A stretch of DNA of 64,000 nucleotides from Picocystis sp. L7 (lineage: Eukaryota; Chlorophyta; Picocystophyceae; Picocystales; Picocystaceae), in contig QXJR01000019.1 of assembly GCA_020975725.1 (NCBI GenBank), positions 1 to 64,000 of the forward strand. The letters run 5' to 3'. The notes beneath the pieces are model-generated. The model saw nothing but the letters and a program-made list of their open reading frames with translations. It made no database searches and had not been told where the DNA came from. The position numbers were made by a program, and so were the translations under genes. This document shows positions 42,001 to 52,087 of this stretch, piece by piece; within the stretch, counting starts at the first letter, position 1, and each line of letters starts with the position of its first letter.

Positions 42001-42742
42001 GGTGCAAACTGCATCCCTTTTCGAGTCTCCGCTTTGCACCAGCAACACCAGTCGTGTCTCGTCGATGCTGCACCGTTCTGAACCCACTCCCCTCAAAAAA
42101 GTTTTGAAGTGAGGTGTGAAACGCCACCTGCTTTCCTTGCACAAATAAATACCTTCCATCATGAATAAGCAGCTCTAGTACATCGTTGGAATGACTAGGA
42201 CTCGAATGTTTGGCGAACCCTTGTAGCCCGAAGGTAATGTTTGCGCCGTGAGGTCCAGTTATCAGCAATGAGAGGCCACGTGACAGTACATGATCAGGCA
42301 AGCTGGAGGAAAGGTGCACCGTAGATACAAGTCTCCTGGTCTGGACTGCCGACCCTTTGTTTTTTGCGATCAATGCGTTTGTTTCTCCATCAACCTCTGT
42401 ATCCTTAACATGAATGAGCAAGGCATAGGTCAGCCCGATAATCACACTTATCTGAGCCAACGCAACTATCGAAAAGCAAATGAGGATTTTACGGGAGATG
42501 GCAAGTTTCTTCTTCCTTTGGTTGCTTTTCTTGACAGCTGCAAGGACATCTGAGAGTTTGACACTCCCGTCTTGCCTGGGGTCAATGGTAGCTAGTAGTG
42601 AGGCATGATCAGGAGACAGATTGTTGTAGTCAACAAGTACAGATTCCGATCTTTTCGCAAACTGCTTTCCTTTCACAGTGCTTGCATTGAATTCATTATC
42701 TCCCTTCTCCTGCTCAACTGCGGGCCACTCTCTCTCGCTCAT
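39008..42742 (-). CDS. Large EF-hand-like single-pass membrane protein with cysteine-rich ectodomain
   Basis: 1244 residues from ATG 42742 (a GTG four codons earlier is less likely). Order: short cytosolic N-terminus, a degenerate EF-hand loop (DPRQDGSVKLSD, about 54-65), a basic linker (NQRKKKLAISRK), one membrane span (~87-110, ending LTYALLIHVKDTEVDG), then an ectodomain of over 1100 residues. The same EF-hand/linker/span order occurs at 56645 and in the pseudogene at 23967. The ectodomain holds a cysteine cluster (about 740-800, with CSFCQGEQHCCKLYCCQDF) and, near the C-terminus, repeated modules of the type LRGGHCGMFCSYASGIMKCN that resemble fascin-like beta-trefoil repeats. Several N-x-S/T sites. 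Function unknown; a calcium-linked surface or endomembrane protein is an inference. An 84-bp minisatellite lies about 540 bp upstream. Confidence 0.8.
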   Translation of the reverse strand: MSEREWPAVEQEKGDNEFNASTVKGKQFAKRSESVLVDYNNLSPDHASLLATIDPRQDGSVKLSDVLAAVKKSNQRKKKLAISRKILICFSIVALAQISVIIGLTYALLIHVKDTEVDGETNALIAKNKGSAVQTRRLVSTVHLSSSLPDHVLSRGLSLLITGPHGANITFGLQGFAKHSSPSHSNDVLELLIHDGRYLFVQGKQVAFHTSLQNFFEGSGFRTVQHRRDTTGVAGAKRRLEKGCSLHLQVEGEAYISELQSGSEEPDPTFLEDYFAEFTALFPCVRSGADHCTGKGFESHTKELDGTKYAISYGSLWVAGNQVREEYYVPTKTTLWKLVHLYEAPSVHSFQMMVNDSTTETVTATQCSSNDTGFSMLHEQSSFLSKKRLPESTFKGYETLENGDEVRHYVLEEEGITSHTLEYYEMKSEGGTYVPRRMILLDKSQRNHSNVIDFTLVQVGTPNISMHFPGSSCENNSIFLQTAEGQSLAVGFKTPQDVKEVLHGGLPFDLVVSDKEVWQAATLGPSSNGDNLFKTTVPGGYPFLKLLDHEQEADSNPLLVDQISLFRSCQPIYNSAGMMKGCVHLTSLETADVQQLNNSANFATADVGRFSDQPHDLHLQSVPQCDFRTDVSVQFYFGHLSMSLPKPFTGGFLCKAGISFSGNVIPIAKVGGSVYMALRTDTEDWDAFKSVEVGGCVGITLGCSIYNCGVEMALSLSGCLAGGLREETVVQEWEIVEKNVVTYSTTNCADWEWQKYRQLCGNPDRCSFCQGEQHCCKLYCCQDFAAFTQTYMDPPKYCCHTYPHYEKVIERVPKKWKDYLTFYAKTAAYLQLGVAVFSFDMTVIPPLPYPDTGHPHRNWKVYFLFSSSVTNKLCILSVCQYTNTVSLGSSTATLDLAKIFDKDPDEKDKCEDAGPYSCLRLSEVEKIVREDPASNRFALRGGHCGMFCSYASGIMKCNLKDVSASTPVSFSFFTHGDGQKETTISTSGGRMPASCTDVGGDRVSCVRKLSLLDNESPNFMLTEISPPSSGSTFMRGGASNMYCSDKGPGDRVRCNSPTPSKSEQFCIVKQGSCTGNVADECPGLSALGHCASPDELFQAYTSNPKLQVTIQLAQCGLYCSHTNGVMKCDRCEPSAQEIFTLKMFSPNFYSILTSTGEKCYMREEDGKMMCDGEPGDELNSLMLAKSAVWETPLPNSTAYWTMQGGGVCTGSLDFETVCNGPWTDEDLARTGNFFDYLLFCISLL

Positions 42743-43278
42743 TGATATACACACCTGCGATTCCTGTTTTTCTTCTCTCCCTTGAGCTTCCTTACTCTAG
42801 CCTCAGTACCAAGCTTCTACAAGCACGCACTGCTGAAGATACGATGGGATGCGCGTCCGCAGAATCGCAACTGATATTGGTCTACGTTCGCAGATTCAGA
42901 AGACTATTTTCTTCAAACCATGAAGTGAAGTGGTGTAACCTGTGCGTCTTCAACTGTTCCTGCGACTGAGAAACTTGGGGCTAGACAAGACAAGCAGTCC
43001 TGGTCTTTTTCCCACCTCGTGTTCCTGCCACTTTTCCTCTCTCACGACTGGCAAGTCCCACAACCAGTCCCCTCCAACTGCGTATACTCGGGTGCGGCCG
43101 ACAGACGAAGAAAGTTCGCAAGATGCTCGTTGCAAAGTTCGCTCTATCGTGGATGGGGCATCGGGTGTGGTGCCCATGGACCCTATTTGGATCGCAGGAT
43201 TGGTGATCGTCTTCCCAAAGGTCGAACGAGTGGGCACCCGAAGGTACGGATCTCTGGAATATAGCTGACGAATCTGGG
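42743..43278. promoter_or_regulatory. Upstream region of the 1244-residue protein gene
   Basis: 536 bp between the start codon and the minisatellite. Presumed proximal promoter and 5' UTR of the minus-strand gene. I see no core element that I would place with confidence. Confidence 0.35.
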
Positions 43279-44226
43279 GTCGAGTCTCGTTTTTCCCCCG
43301 ATTCTCCATCTGGGTACCACGTGGCCCTTTCGAAACAGGAAGGAAGGAACGGGATACTTGGGGTCGAGTCTCGTTTTTCCCCCGATTCTCCATCTGGGTA
43401 CCACGTGGCCCTTTCGAAACAGGAAGGAAGGAACGGGATACTTGGGGTCGAGTCTCGTTTTTCCCCCGATTCTCCATCTGGGTACCACGTGGCCCTTTCG
43501 AAACAGGAAGGAAGGAACGGGATACTTGGGGTCGAGTCTCGTTTTTCCCCCGATTCTCCATCTGGGTACCACGTGGCCCTTTCGAAACAGGAAGGAAGGA
43601 ACGGGATACTTGGGGTCGAGTCTCGTTTTTCCCCCGATTCTCCATCTGGGTACCACGTGGCCCTTTCGAAACAGGAAGGAAGGAACGGGATACTTGGGGT
43701 CGAGTCTCGTTTTTCCCCCGATTCTCCATCTGGGTACCACGTGGCCCTTTCGAAACAGGAAGGAAGGAACGGGATACTTGGGGTCGAGTCTCGTTTTTCC
43801 CCCGATTCTCCATCTGGGTACCACGTGGCCCTTTCGAAACAGGAAGGAAGGAACGGGATACTTGGGGTCGAGTCTCGTTTTCCCCCCGATTCTCCATCTG
43901 GGTACCACGTGGCCCTTTCGAAACAGGAAGGAAGGAACGGGATACTTGGGGTCGAGTCTCGCTTCCCCCCGATTCTCCATCTGGGTACCACGTGGCCCTT
44001 TCGAAACAGGAAGGAAGGAACGGGATACTTGGGGTCGAGTCTCGCTTCCCCCCGATTCTCCATCTGGGTACCACGTGGCCCTTTCGAAACAGGAAGGAAG
44101 GAACGGGATACTTGGGGTCGAGTCTCGCTTCCCCCCGATTCTCCATCTGGGTACCACGTGGCCCTTTCGAAACAGGAAGGAACGGGATACTTGGGGTCGA
44201 GTCTCGTTTTCCCCCCGATTCTCCAT
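43279..44226. repeat. 84-bp minisatellite (11 full units plus a partial)
   Basis: Tandem units start at GTCGAGTCTCG: 43279, 43363, 43447, 43531, 43615, 43699, 43783, 43867, 43951, 44034, 44117 and 44196. The first eight spacings are 84 bp, then 83, 83 and 79. Copies are almost identical; the right-hand copies read CGCTTCCCCC instead of CGTTTTTCCC. Every full unit contains the palindromic G-box CACGTG inside GGTACCACGTGGCCC and the palindrome TTCGAA. Because 84 is a multiple of three, several frames on both strands stay open for over 300 codons; they repeat the same 28 residues and are best read as by-products. Confidence 0.95.
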
Positions 44227-46152
44227 CGTTACGCAAGCCGACCTGTCCCAAGGAAACGTATACGGCTCCTCAAGGGGAAATCGAAGAGAGGGTTAAGAGC
44301 TCTCGTTCCAGAGGTGGAATTACTCGGCAACATGCTTGTGTAGTACAAAGATTCACCCCCGTTCTTCTTGAAAGCATCAAAGACTTTCAAGACCAAACCT
44401 AAATCGTGGTTTCCTCGACGGCCCAATGAATCTGTCCAATGCCACTTATCGCGTTAAAGCCTCCACCGAGAAGATGGTTTCGGGGTCCTAAACCCTAAGG
44501 GTAAGTGTGACTGCATATGTAATGTTGCCAAAGTATATGCCCAGAGGGCGCGATTTAATCTGGTCGCACTCAGAAGTGATAGCTTTTGCCTTTCTATGCA
44601 ACGGCAAGAACACGTGGTCCAAGAGGTAATGAAGACCGATTGACACCGATCTAGACATGGGAAATCACAATGTATGCGAGTTACTTGAAACAAATTGAGC
44701 GGTGAATGATGGCTTCCAACCACGGAAAGACTCAAGGGAATGCGGAGGAGTATCAATGACACGTCTAGCACAGTGCACCTTGACAATCGCATCAACATTT
44801 TCTTACCATATCCGAATCTAGCAAAAGCAATCTCCTACCCGAGGCCAAAAATGCAGTGTGATTTGGCATGGGCTACTGGTAAGAAGCATGGGATATGATT
44901 GGAAAAAAGTTGGATATCAGGGCAGATGGGCTTAAACTTATATAGTAGAAGCAATTTGTGAGATCTGCCTTCTTCATATGCATGGAAATGTGTGCACCTT
45001 TGCGATTATCTTCTAGATAGAAACGATGAGAGAACCAGTTGTTGCGGTGATATGTAGATTGCTCAGAGAGTTGGTGCATGCATTGCAAAAAACCTTGTGT
45101 CTTCAACCAGTGGACGCAGAGGAGTGTTGGCCCAAATTTGAAAACGAAGGTAGGTACATCATTGCCTATTCTATCCCCATGAAGGAGCAGCCAGACGTAC
45201 ATGCTAGCCAAATTGTGGGAGTTAGACCTCTCAACTTGCAGTCAATGGTGTTCGTTGACTGTTTTGATCGAATAAACACACTCAAAGTGGCGCTTCCTCG
45301 CGGTTTACGAAAGCAAGGATTTGAATCGAGCCTGGTTCAAATCCTAAGCGCTTTGCTGTTTGCCAGTAAACGCAGGCAATTAATTTCGATTCGTCCGAAC
45401 ATCTCCAGCAACTCAGTAATCAGTCATCGAAACTGGAAGAAAAGCCGTAACTAACAGCAAACTACGCCCGATGTTCCAAAGCTGCCAGTGGAGTAATGAC
45501 CCAAAGTTGTAGATGGTTGAGTGGTTTGATTCTTGACTGATCTATTGTAGGTACTGTGGTGGACCAATCCTTTCAGAATGATCCTTACTTGTGACGACCT
45601 AATACACTGTTCATGCATAACAGATCTGTGCTAAGTGAATCCTATCATACGTATGTTTGCATAGAACCCTGAAGGTTGCCCAGGACACCAACGATCATCA
45701 GAATCTGTTGGGTGCTTCCGTGTTTTCAAGGTTGTCTACTAGAGACTGTCGTGAAGAAGCCATAAACCGTGAAGGTGAAACTGAGAGATACGGACACTGC
45801 TCAATACAGCAAGAAGTCGTACGCTTCAATGTCGACGATAAGGCATGGGATCACTCTTTTCTCTAGGTGCGAAAAAGGCCCATGTCTTTCGAGCCCATGT
45901 GTAGGGTAGCGGTAAAGTGATTGTTCTTTGCCATTATGAGCAGAGAGAATACATCAAAATAGTTCAGAGATATGACAATCATATTGCTGGGGGTGCTTCA
46001 GGACATCGATCATTGGCAAGGACTAGGAAAAGAAGCAGCGTGCTCAGCAGCGTGGAGCATCTGTGAGTGTGGGTGGAACATTGTCTATGCGTGAGCCCAA
46101 AAACCATATCATTGTTACCTATGTGGCAGAAGCATGCCTGGGCTATCTCCAG
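44227..46152. other. Intergenic region, no gene supported
   Basis: About 1.9 kb. One plus-strand frame at 45026-45454 (142 codons, containing EECWPKFENEGRYIIAYS and NLQSMVFVDCFDRINT) looks mildly protein-like but has no recognisable family and no clear continuation; it could be a remnant or an exon. A short telomere-like CCTAAACCCTAAGGG lies near 44488. Otherwise nothing. Confidence 0.45.
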
Positions 46153-48293
46153 TCACTTCTTACCGTTCAAAAACGACCTTATCCAAATGTAGGCAAGGAC
46201 CCTGTACCCAACCGCCATTGACACCAAGACCCCTACATTTGTCCATTTGCTTTCGTTTGCAAAACCAAAGTCAGCAATAATCAACTCTCCCGGCATATCA
46301 AAAGACATCCGCACAATGCTTGCTGGGTCACCCTGTATCAATGTTCCATCAAATTCGTTGATAACAAAGTTTGCAAAGGCGTATGAATGGAATGATATGT
46401 AGTGTAGCCAGTTCCAGGGTATAGGAATGTTCTCATACTTGACTAAAAACCCGCTCACCGACATGTATGTTCCAAAGATGAATGCTGTGACAGCAGTGCA
46501 GAGCACAAAAGAGTCAAGCATGACCGCTACCAGCATGCAGACACTCTCAGAAACTAGGAGTGTAAGGAACAGGTTCAAAATGAAAAAGAAAAACCTTGAT
46601 GGGAGCGGGTTTAGAGCTGCAATCCAGTAGAATATTGAAGTGCATATGGCCGCAAGAAAAAATATCAGCGGAGTACTGACGACAAAATTCGCAAAGCAAA
46701 ACGAAAATACGTGATAGTTGCCGTTAGCACGCTCTTTGAGCACGATTGCCTTGTCTTCCAGGAGCGACGGGAGAACCGATACTGACATGAGGCTATGGAG
46801 GAATGAATTTGTCAGTCATCAGAACCCAGCAGTACTCGCGTTCGGCACCCACCGTGCGGAGACTACTTACGAAAAGAAACCAGCCACAGCAAAGATGCCC
46901 CCGGTGATGCTGGACACATCTGACGTGTTCGCATCCTTTCCAACCTGCCACCACACCGGTCCCATGGCAACTGCTAATGCAAGGTACATGGCGTATCGCA
47001 GCCACACAACTGTGGGGTTTGACATTGCAATGATCAGAAATCGCCGAGTCAATAGCAATATTTCGCTGGAAAATCCAGCCGAAGCATCAGAAGGACCCGG
47101 CTTCTCACATGTTGGAGTATCGTGTAGGATCTCTACTCGAGCCAAGGCTGCATGGTCTGACTTCTCCCAGTCATCCAGCAACTGGGACACACCATCTTTT
47201 CCATTGAATTCATCATCCAGCAAATCCATCATCCACTCTGCTGCAGAGGTGAGCTTTGGGCGGACATGCCCCAAGGCCATGAAGTAATGCACAGCACAGT
47301 CTGATGGTCCAAAGTACGCAACCTTACCCCCAGAATCATTTTTACCTAGCAAAAGCAACCTGTCGCTCACTTCAAAAACTCGCTCTGAAGGTTGGTGTAT
47401 GGTAGCAGCGATGGTCGTGTTTTTCATGCAGGCAATGTCCTTCAGCTTGGTCACCAGGTGGTGTGCGGCGGAGCTATCCAAGTTGGACGTTGGTTCGTCC
47501 AGGAAGAGTATCTTTGGCTGCGCCATCATTGCCTACATTGTACAGATGGGAGCGGTGAGCGCGCGTCACATTCAGTCAGCCAACGGCGATTCGCCATCGC
47601 AGTGCGCAGTTCCTTTGTCGGCGCCCAGGAGACGGCTGCATGACGCTCCGTACCTCTCCGACTGCCACCCGTTTCTTTTGCCCTCCCGAAACCCCTCTGC
47701 GTCAGGACAAAACATCGGTCAACATCCTCGACCTGAAGCAGACGGTCCAGTCGTTGGCTGTACGTTGGCGATCCTTCCTACCTGAAGATCGCTCCGCCGA
47801 TCCGAACTTTTGCTTGTTCCTCGAGGTTGAGGATATGCAGCGCTTCCTGCGTCCTCTTTTTCCTCTCCTGCTCTTCCTTGGTATAGAACGCAGCCGCATA
47901 GAAGAGCGTTTCTTCGACGGTGAGGCTCTCGTACAGCACGACTTCCTGGGTGCAGTACTGGGCCACCTTTCGGAACTCCTTCCTCGATTTCGGCACGCCG
48001 TTGAGCCACTGTTTCCCTCCGGGCTGTACGCTGGTCCTTCCTGCGAGGGAATCCAGGAGCACGCTTTTTCCCACGCCGGACGCTCCCATGATGTAGAGCA
48101 CTTGTCCTGGCAACATGTATCCGGTGATTCCTTCCAGGATCCTCTTCTTTCGCTCGTCCTTGGGTCGTGGACCACCTCTCCTGGCCGAACGTGTCAAGGA
48201 CACATCGAAGGTCACGTCCACGAAGTCCAGGCGCACCCCTGTCCGCTCCACCTCGTCCTCCATGGCGGGAAACGCCCGCTCCGGATCCGACAT
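46153..48293 (-). CDS. ABCG-type half-transporter, four exons
   Basis: Spliced minus-strand gene; exons 48293-47782, 47696-47654, 47532-46871 and 46792-46153, introns of 85, 121 and 78 bp, all GT-AG. The joined frame is 619 codons including TGA, with no stop. ABCG half-transporters dimerise and export lipids or other hydrophobic compounds across membranes. The ATPase domain comes first: Walker A GASGVGKS (70-77), signature VSGGQ (173-177, on the 43-bp second exon), Walker B ILFLDEP (193-199), and the H-loop in IHQPSER. The C-terminal half has about six membrane spans (from ~330) with the typical AIVLKERANGNY entry loop. The signature is only complete after splicing, which strongly supports the exon model. 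The start is uncertain: an upstream in-frame ATG (48686) adds 131 low-complexity residues. Confidence 0.9.
47654..47696 (-). other. 43-bp microexon carrying the ABC signature motif
   Basis: Minus-strand exon 2 of the ABCG gene, between acceptor CTGACGCAG and donor GTACGG. It joins in phase to give FRGVSGGQKKRVAVGEAMMA across both junctions. Confidence 0.88.
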
Positions 48294-51200
48294 CCTTCCC
48301 GGTCGAATCCGATGCGAATTGCGACGCCTCCACGCACCGCTTCCGGATCCCTTTTCCGAACTCTGCAGGGTTCGTACGAACCGAGGGTCGGGCTCTCCGA
48401 GGTCCCCCCCCCTTCTCCTTCGTTCCCCTCCCCGAATGCCCCCCTTCGGGCCGAAGGGAAGGGGTGAGGGGGGGCAAACCGGGTTCGGATCGGGACCACG
48501 TGACCTTCGTCCGTACAGCGGCCACGTGGAGCGGGATCTTCGACCCTCTCCTGCCGGCGCGCGTGGCGGCGGGAGCGCCGAGGTCGATGCACCAGGGGGA
48601 GGAAGCGAGCGCGCTCCACCGGCACGTGCGGATGCCGAGGGTGTCCCGACCGTCCGCTTCCGTCGACCGCTCGTGCGAATGTGCATGGCGACGAAGCCTG
48701 GCCGGGCCTACATCGACGTTCAAGTGGGCGACCACGTGGGTGGACACGGTGTTCTCGGAACGATCCGCGCCCACACCTCCTCTGTTCGGGCGTTGGAATC
48801 GAACGAGGATCGAAGGAAACATCTTCCAACTCTCCGTCTGGACCACACCACACAACCGGGGGAGAGGATAAGGTCGCCCCGGGGCAAAGGACGCAACGAA
48901 AGTGCTGTGGGGCGGATCCCCCTCCCCACCAGCGACCTGGGGGGGGACGTCGCCCTCACGTGGCCTCGGTGTGGGTGTGCAACTGAAATCGATCCTGCCA
49001 TGCAAGACAAATCCGGTGCACGTGTGTCGGAAGGTTTCACTCGTCCCACGGGAAGGACCAAGCACTTCCATGGATCCATCCAAGAAAGGAAAAGGAAGGG
49101 GACAGTGAAGGTGGATGCGCATGGGAGTCCGTGGGAGGGAGGCTGCTCGTCAACACAAACATTCTCATGGAGACAGGCGATGGCCATCCCTCTTCGACAG
49201 AACGAAATGAAACAAACCGTCTTGATGGTGGCGTCAAAAGAGAGAGAAGTTGCTGGGCGTCTGGCCCTCGCTCCTGTTGGGATGAGCCCATACCAGTGCC
49301 ATTCTGCGTCGGAGAACGTGGAAAGGTGTGTCTCGTCCAAGGGAATCATACCAGCTTCAGGATTGCCCTTGTCTTTTCTCCCCTGCTGTTTCGAGAGGTT
49401 GAAACTTACAGCGACGCATGGATGGTGGAACTGGATCACCTCTTGGGTTGCCTTGCTGTTGTTGGCAGATGCATGGGTGTGAAGATCCTTTAAGCTTCCT
49501 TGCAATGCGCCACAGGGTCCAGGGAAGTTTGTTGTTCAGATTGGCGATTCGACTTGCGGTAGAAACTTACCATTGCCCAGTGCCTGGCAGTTGCACCATT
49601 GAGATGAAAACTTTGCACATCGTTGCCACTGATCAATGCCTCTGAAGTCAAGCTTGTCTTTCATTTAGTTCAGCACTTTGCATATGCAATTGTCAGTGTT
49701 TCACGCTTTCGTTGCAAAGCCACCTGTTTGTACGCTGCAACGAAAATAGGAAGAAGCATTTCTTGCTGCTTGGTAGAAATGTTGCAGAAGGTTCCAACCT
49801 GGACATTGTGTCGAATTCACATTCAGCTGTTCAACGCTGCAAGGCAGGAGGACCAAGCAGTTGTAGTCAGACACATGGCATGGATGCTACGCCTCTGGGT
49901 TGTGCCCTTTGTGCATAAGCAGTCTGCACCCATGCATGCACTGGATGGTTAGGGACAGAAATCAACGCTCAAAGACATTCGATGCTGTAGGGAAGAAAGG
50001 CTTTGGGAATTTGCGTAAACTTTGTGCCATTTTCACATCAAGCACTGCCAACTTACTGTGTTTGGCACCAATTCGCCCAGTTATTCTCGTCAGGCTGGCT
50101 GAGCAATGTGTCTGCCCCTGTGAAATTCGGTAGATATCCTCCTGTTCTGACCGCTACCGTTCCAATGGTGCAGAATGCAATTCCTTGGCTCTGCACGAAG
50201 GAATCCACAACTCAACCGTTCTTCAATTTGCTTTGCACCATTCCAGCTTGGTACCATGGTGGTCCTCTTCGGCCCCGTCTTCAGTCGTCAAATACCACTT
50301 CTGGCCTTCTTCGATCAATCTCCGAGCTTAGGGACACTTGCCCTCGAGAACGCACCACGTCGACTACGGTCGATGGACTCGCTTTCTAAGTTAGAAGTTT
50401 CACTCAGGAAATCATCTCTGCTGCTTGCAACCAGCAGGCACCAATACAAGCAGATTAGAACAAACCTGTTTGGCTGCAATGGGGTTGCTGTGAGCGGTGT
50501 TCTGGAGAGGCGCATGCCTGCTGCCTCTCCAACCTCGGGTAAGCCGTGCCAGGGCCCTGGACACCATGCAAGTGTGGAGATGCCTCTTTGCTTGTGCGTA
50601 GAGCAGTGGGCGCATACACATACAGAATGGAAGGTGTGACCGTCCTCAGATGGACCTTCGCCATATTCAGAAGTAGCAATTGAGCCCGCTTCACGTGCGC
50701 CGGGACAACTTCTTGGAAGTGCGTCAGGCTTGCGTGCGTATGAAACGCTTTGCCTGGGAACAACGGGAATGAATACAATCTGCCGAGTCATTTTGGATTC
50801 TTCAACAAGTATTTCCTCTTCAAATTACATTTGCCACTTGAAGCTCAAACCCCGAACCGACTTTTCTCTTTCGCTTGCAGCACCTGTCTTGACAATACGA
50901 TGCATAGCATTGTTACTTGTAGGTGACCCATCGTCAAGACAGATATCAGAGGGCAGGGAGATGAAATGGAACGCAGAGGATTTGCCTGATTTTGAAAATC
51001 ACTCCTTATACAAAGAAGGCAAACGTGAGCAGTTTATGCAGTGCTTGATGCAGTTTGTATGTGGGAATGGATAAAGTATTGGCACTTTCTACGACGTTTT
51101 ATTTCAGTGCAGTACTTCTGCCAGCTACTCAAGCATTTAAATCAAGCGCATCAATAACTTGCACAATGGCTGGCGAAACCGTAACTGCATAAAGGCATAG

Positions 51201-52087
51201 TTCGGTATGACTTTAAGCCTTTGTGCAGACACCCCAACTTTGTACAGCTCCTCCGAACTCTAGTGTCGGTATGGATGGCTGTGAATAGGAAATCCTCATT
51301 TCAGCTTATGCTATGCCTCCTTCCGCTTCCATCATGTGCAAACTTCAAGTACGAGCCGCCATTGCCATGTCAGGAATGGAAATCCTGCAGCATTGCCTCC
51401 AACAAGTATAACATGGCATTGCTTGGCCTGACGGAAAAATGCATAGACTTGATAGAATGGCAACTAAATGTTCCTTTTGGGATATCGCATGAAGTTCATC
51501 TTCGTTTTAATTTGCCACACTGGAGAGATATCATCCGTAATGATTAGCACTGTTTGAGATACCTTCAGTGATGCATAGTGTCAATTTCTTGTTTGTTTAG
51601 AGGTAAGGAATTGTGATGGGTATGCCCGACCCTTTGTTTTTTTATGAACAGGTTCCAATGTAAAACAAAGGTTTTCTTGCAACAAGCTATCACAGTGTTT
51701 AGTATGGAAAACAGCCCCTGCTGTTGGTGTGAGTGCATTCTCTACAGGCACTCGCACTTTCTTGTTGCCTGGAATACTCTTGAACAAAAGGGGTTCGCAA
51801 GGGGCGTGAACTTTGCTGAACATGCTTCACCATGTATCGTAGAACCTGGGTTACGATCAAAAGTTGCCAGCCTCTGCCAAAAGTCTACGGGGGCTTGTTT
51901 TCCATCACCCGTATTCTGAACAAGCAGAAGACAAGCATCTGCTTCAATGCTGGGGCATGTCAACATCGTGCCAATCGCAGGCAATTTAGTTGAGAGCAGC
52001 TCGAAGAACTATACAGGCGTGCTACTTGAATGTCGTCTTCCTCCATGAATTGCTTCTTGCACTGCCAAAGTTCCATGAAATCTTAGA
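48294..52087. other. Intergenic region, no gene supported
   Basis: About 3.8 kb. The left 600 bp, upstream of the ABCG start, is very GC-rich and likely promoter. Long frames over 48115-49505 on both strands have biased Arg/Pro/Ser composition or no motif; a minus-strand piece near 49370-49240 (DETHLSTFSDAEWHWYGLIP) looks more protein-like but has no family or clear exon borders. 49500-52087 holds only short frames. Confidence 0.45.

Noticed and set aside
42950-44343. Repetitive 300-430 codon open frames over the minisatellite
   Set aside because: The 84-bp period keeps several frames open on both strands at once; none has a plausible start context or non-repeat domain.
44485-44505. Telomere-like CCTAAACCCTAAGGG
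   Set aside because: Only two degenerate repeats; too short to mean an interstitial telomere.
45285-45350. tRNA-like sequence with GGTTCAAATCC box
   Set aside because: The GCGCTT/AAGCGC ends enclose only about 62 nt, and no D-arm or anticodon arm fits.
48115-49505. Long frames upstream of the ABCG gene on both strands
   Set aside because: GC-driven composition and mutual overlap; no motif. Most likely promoter or 5' UTR sequence.
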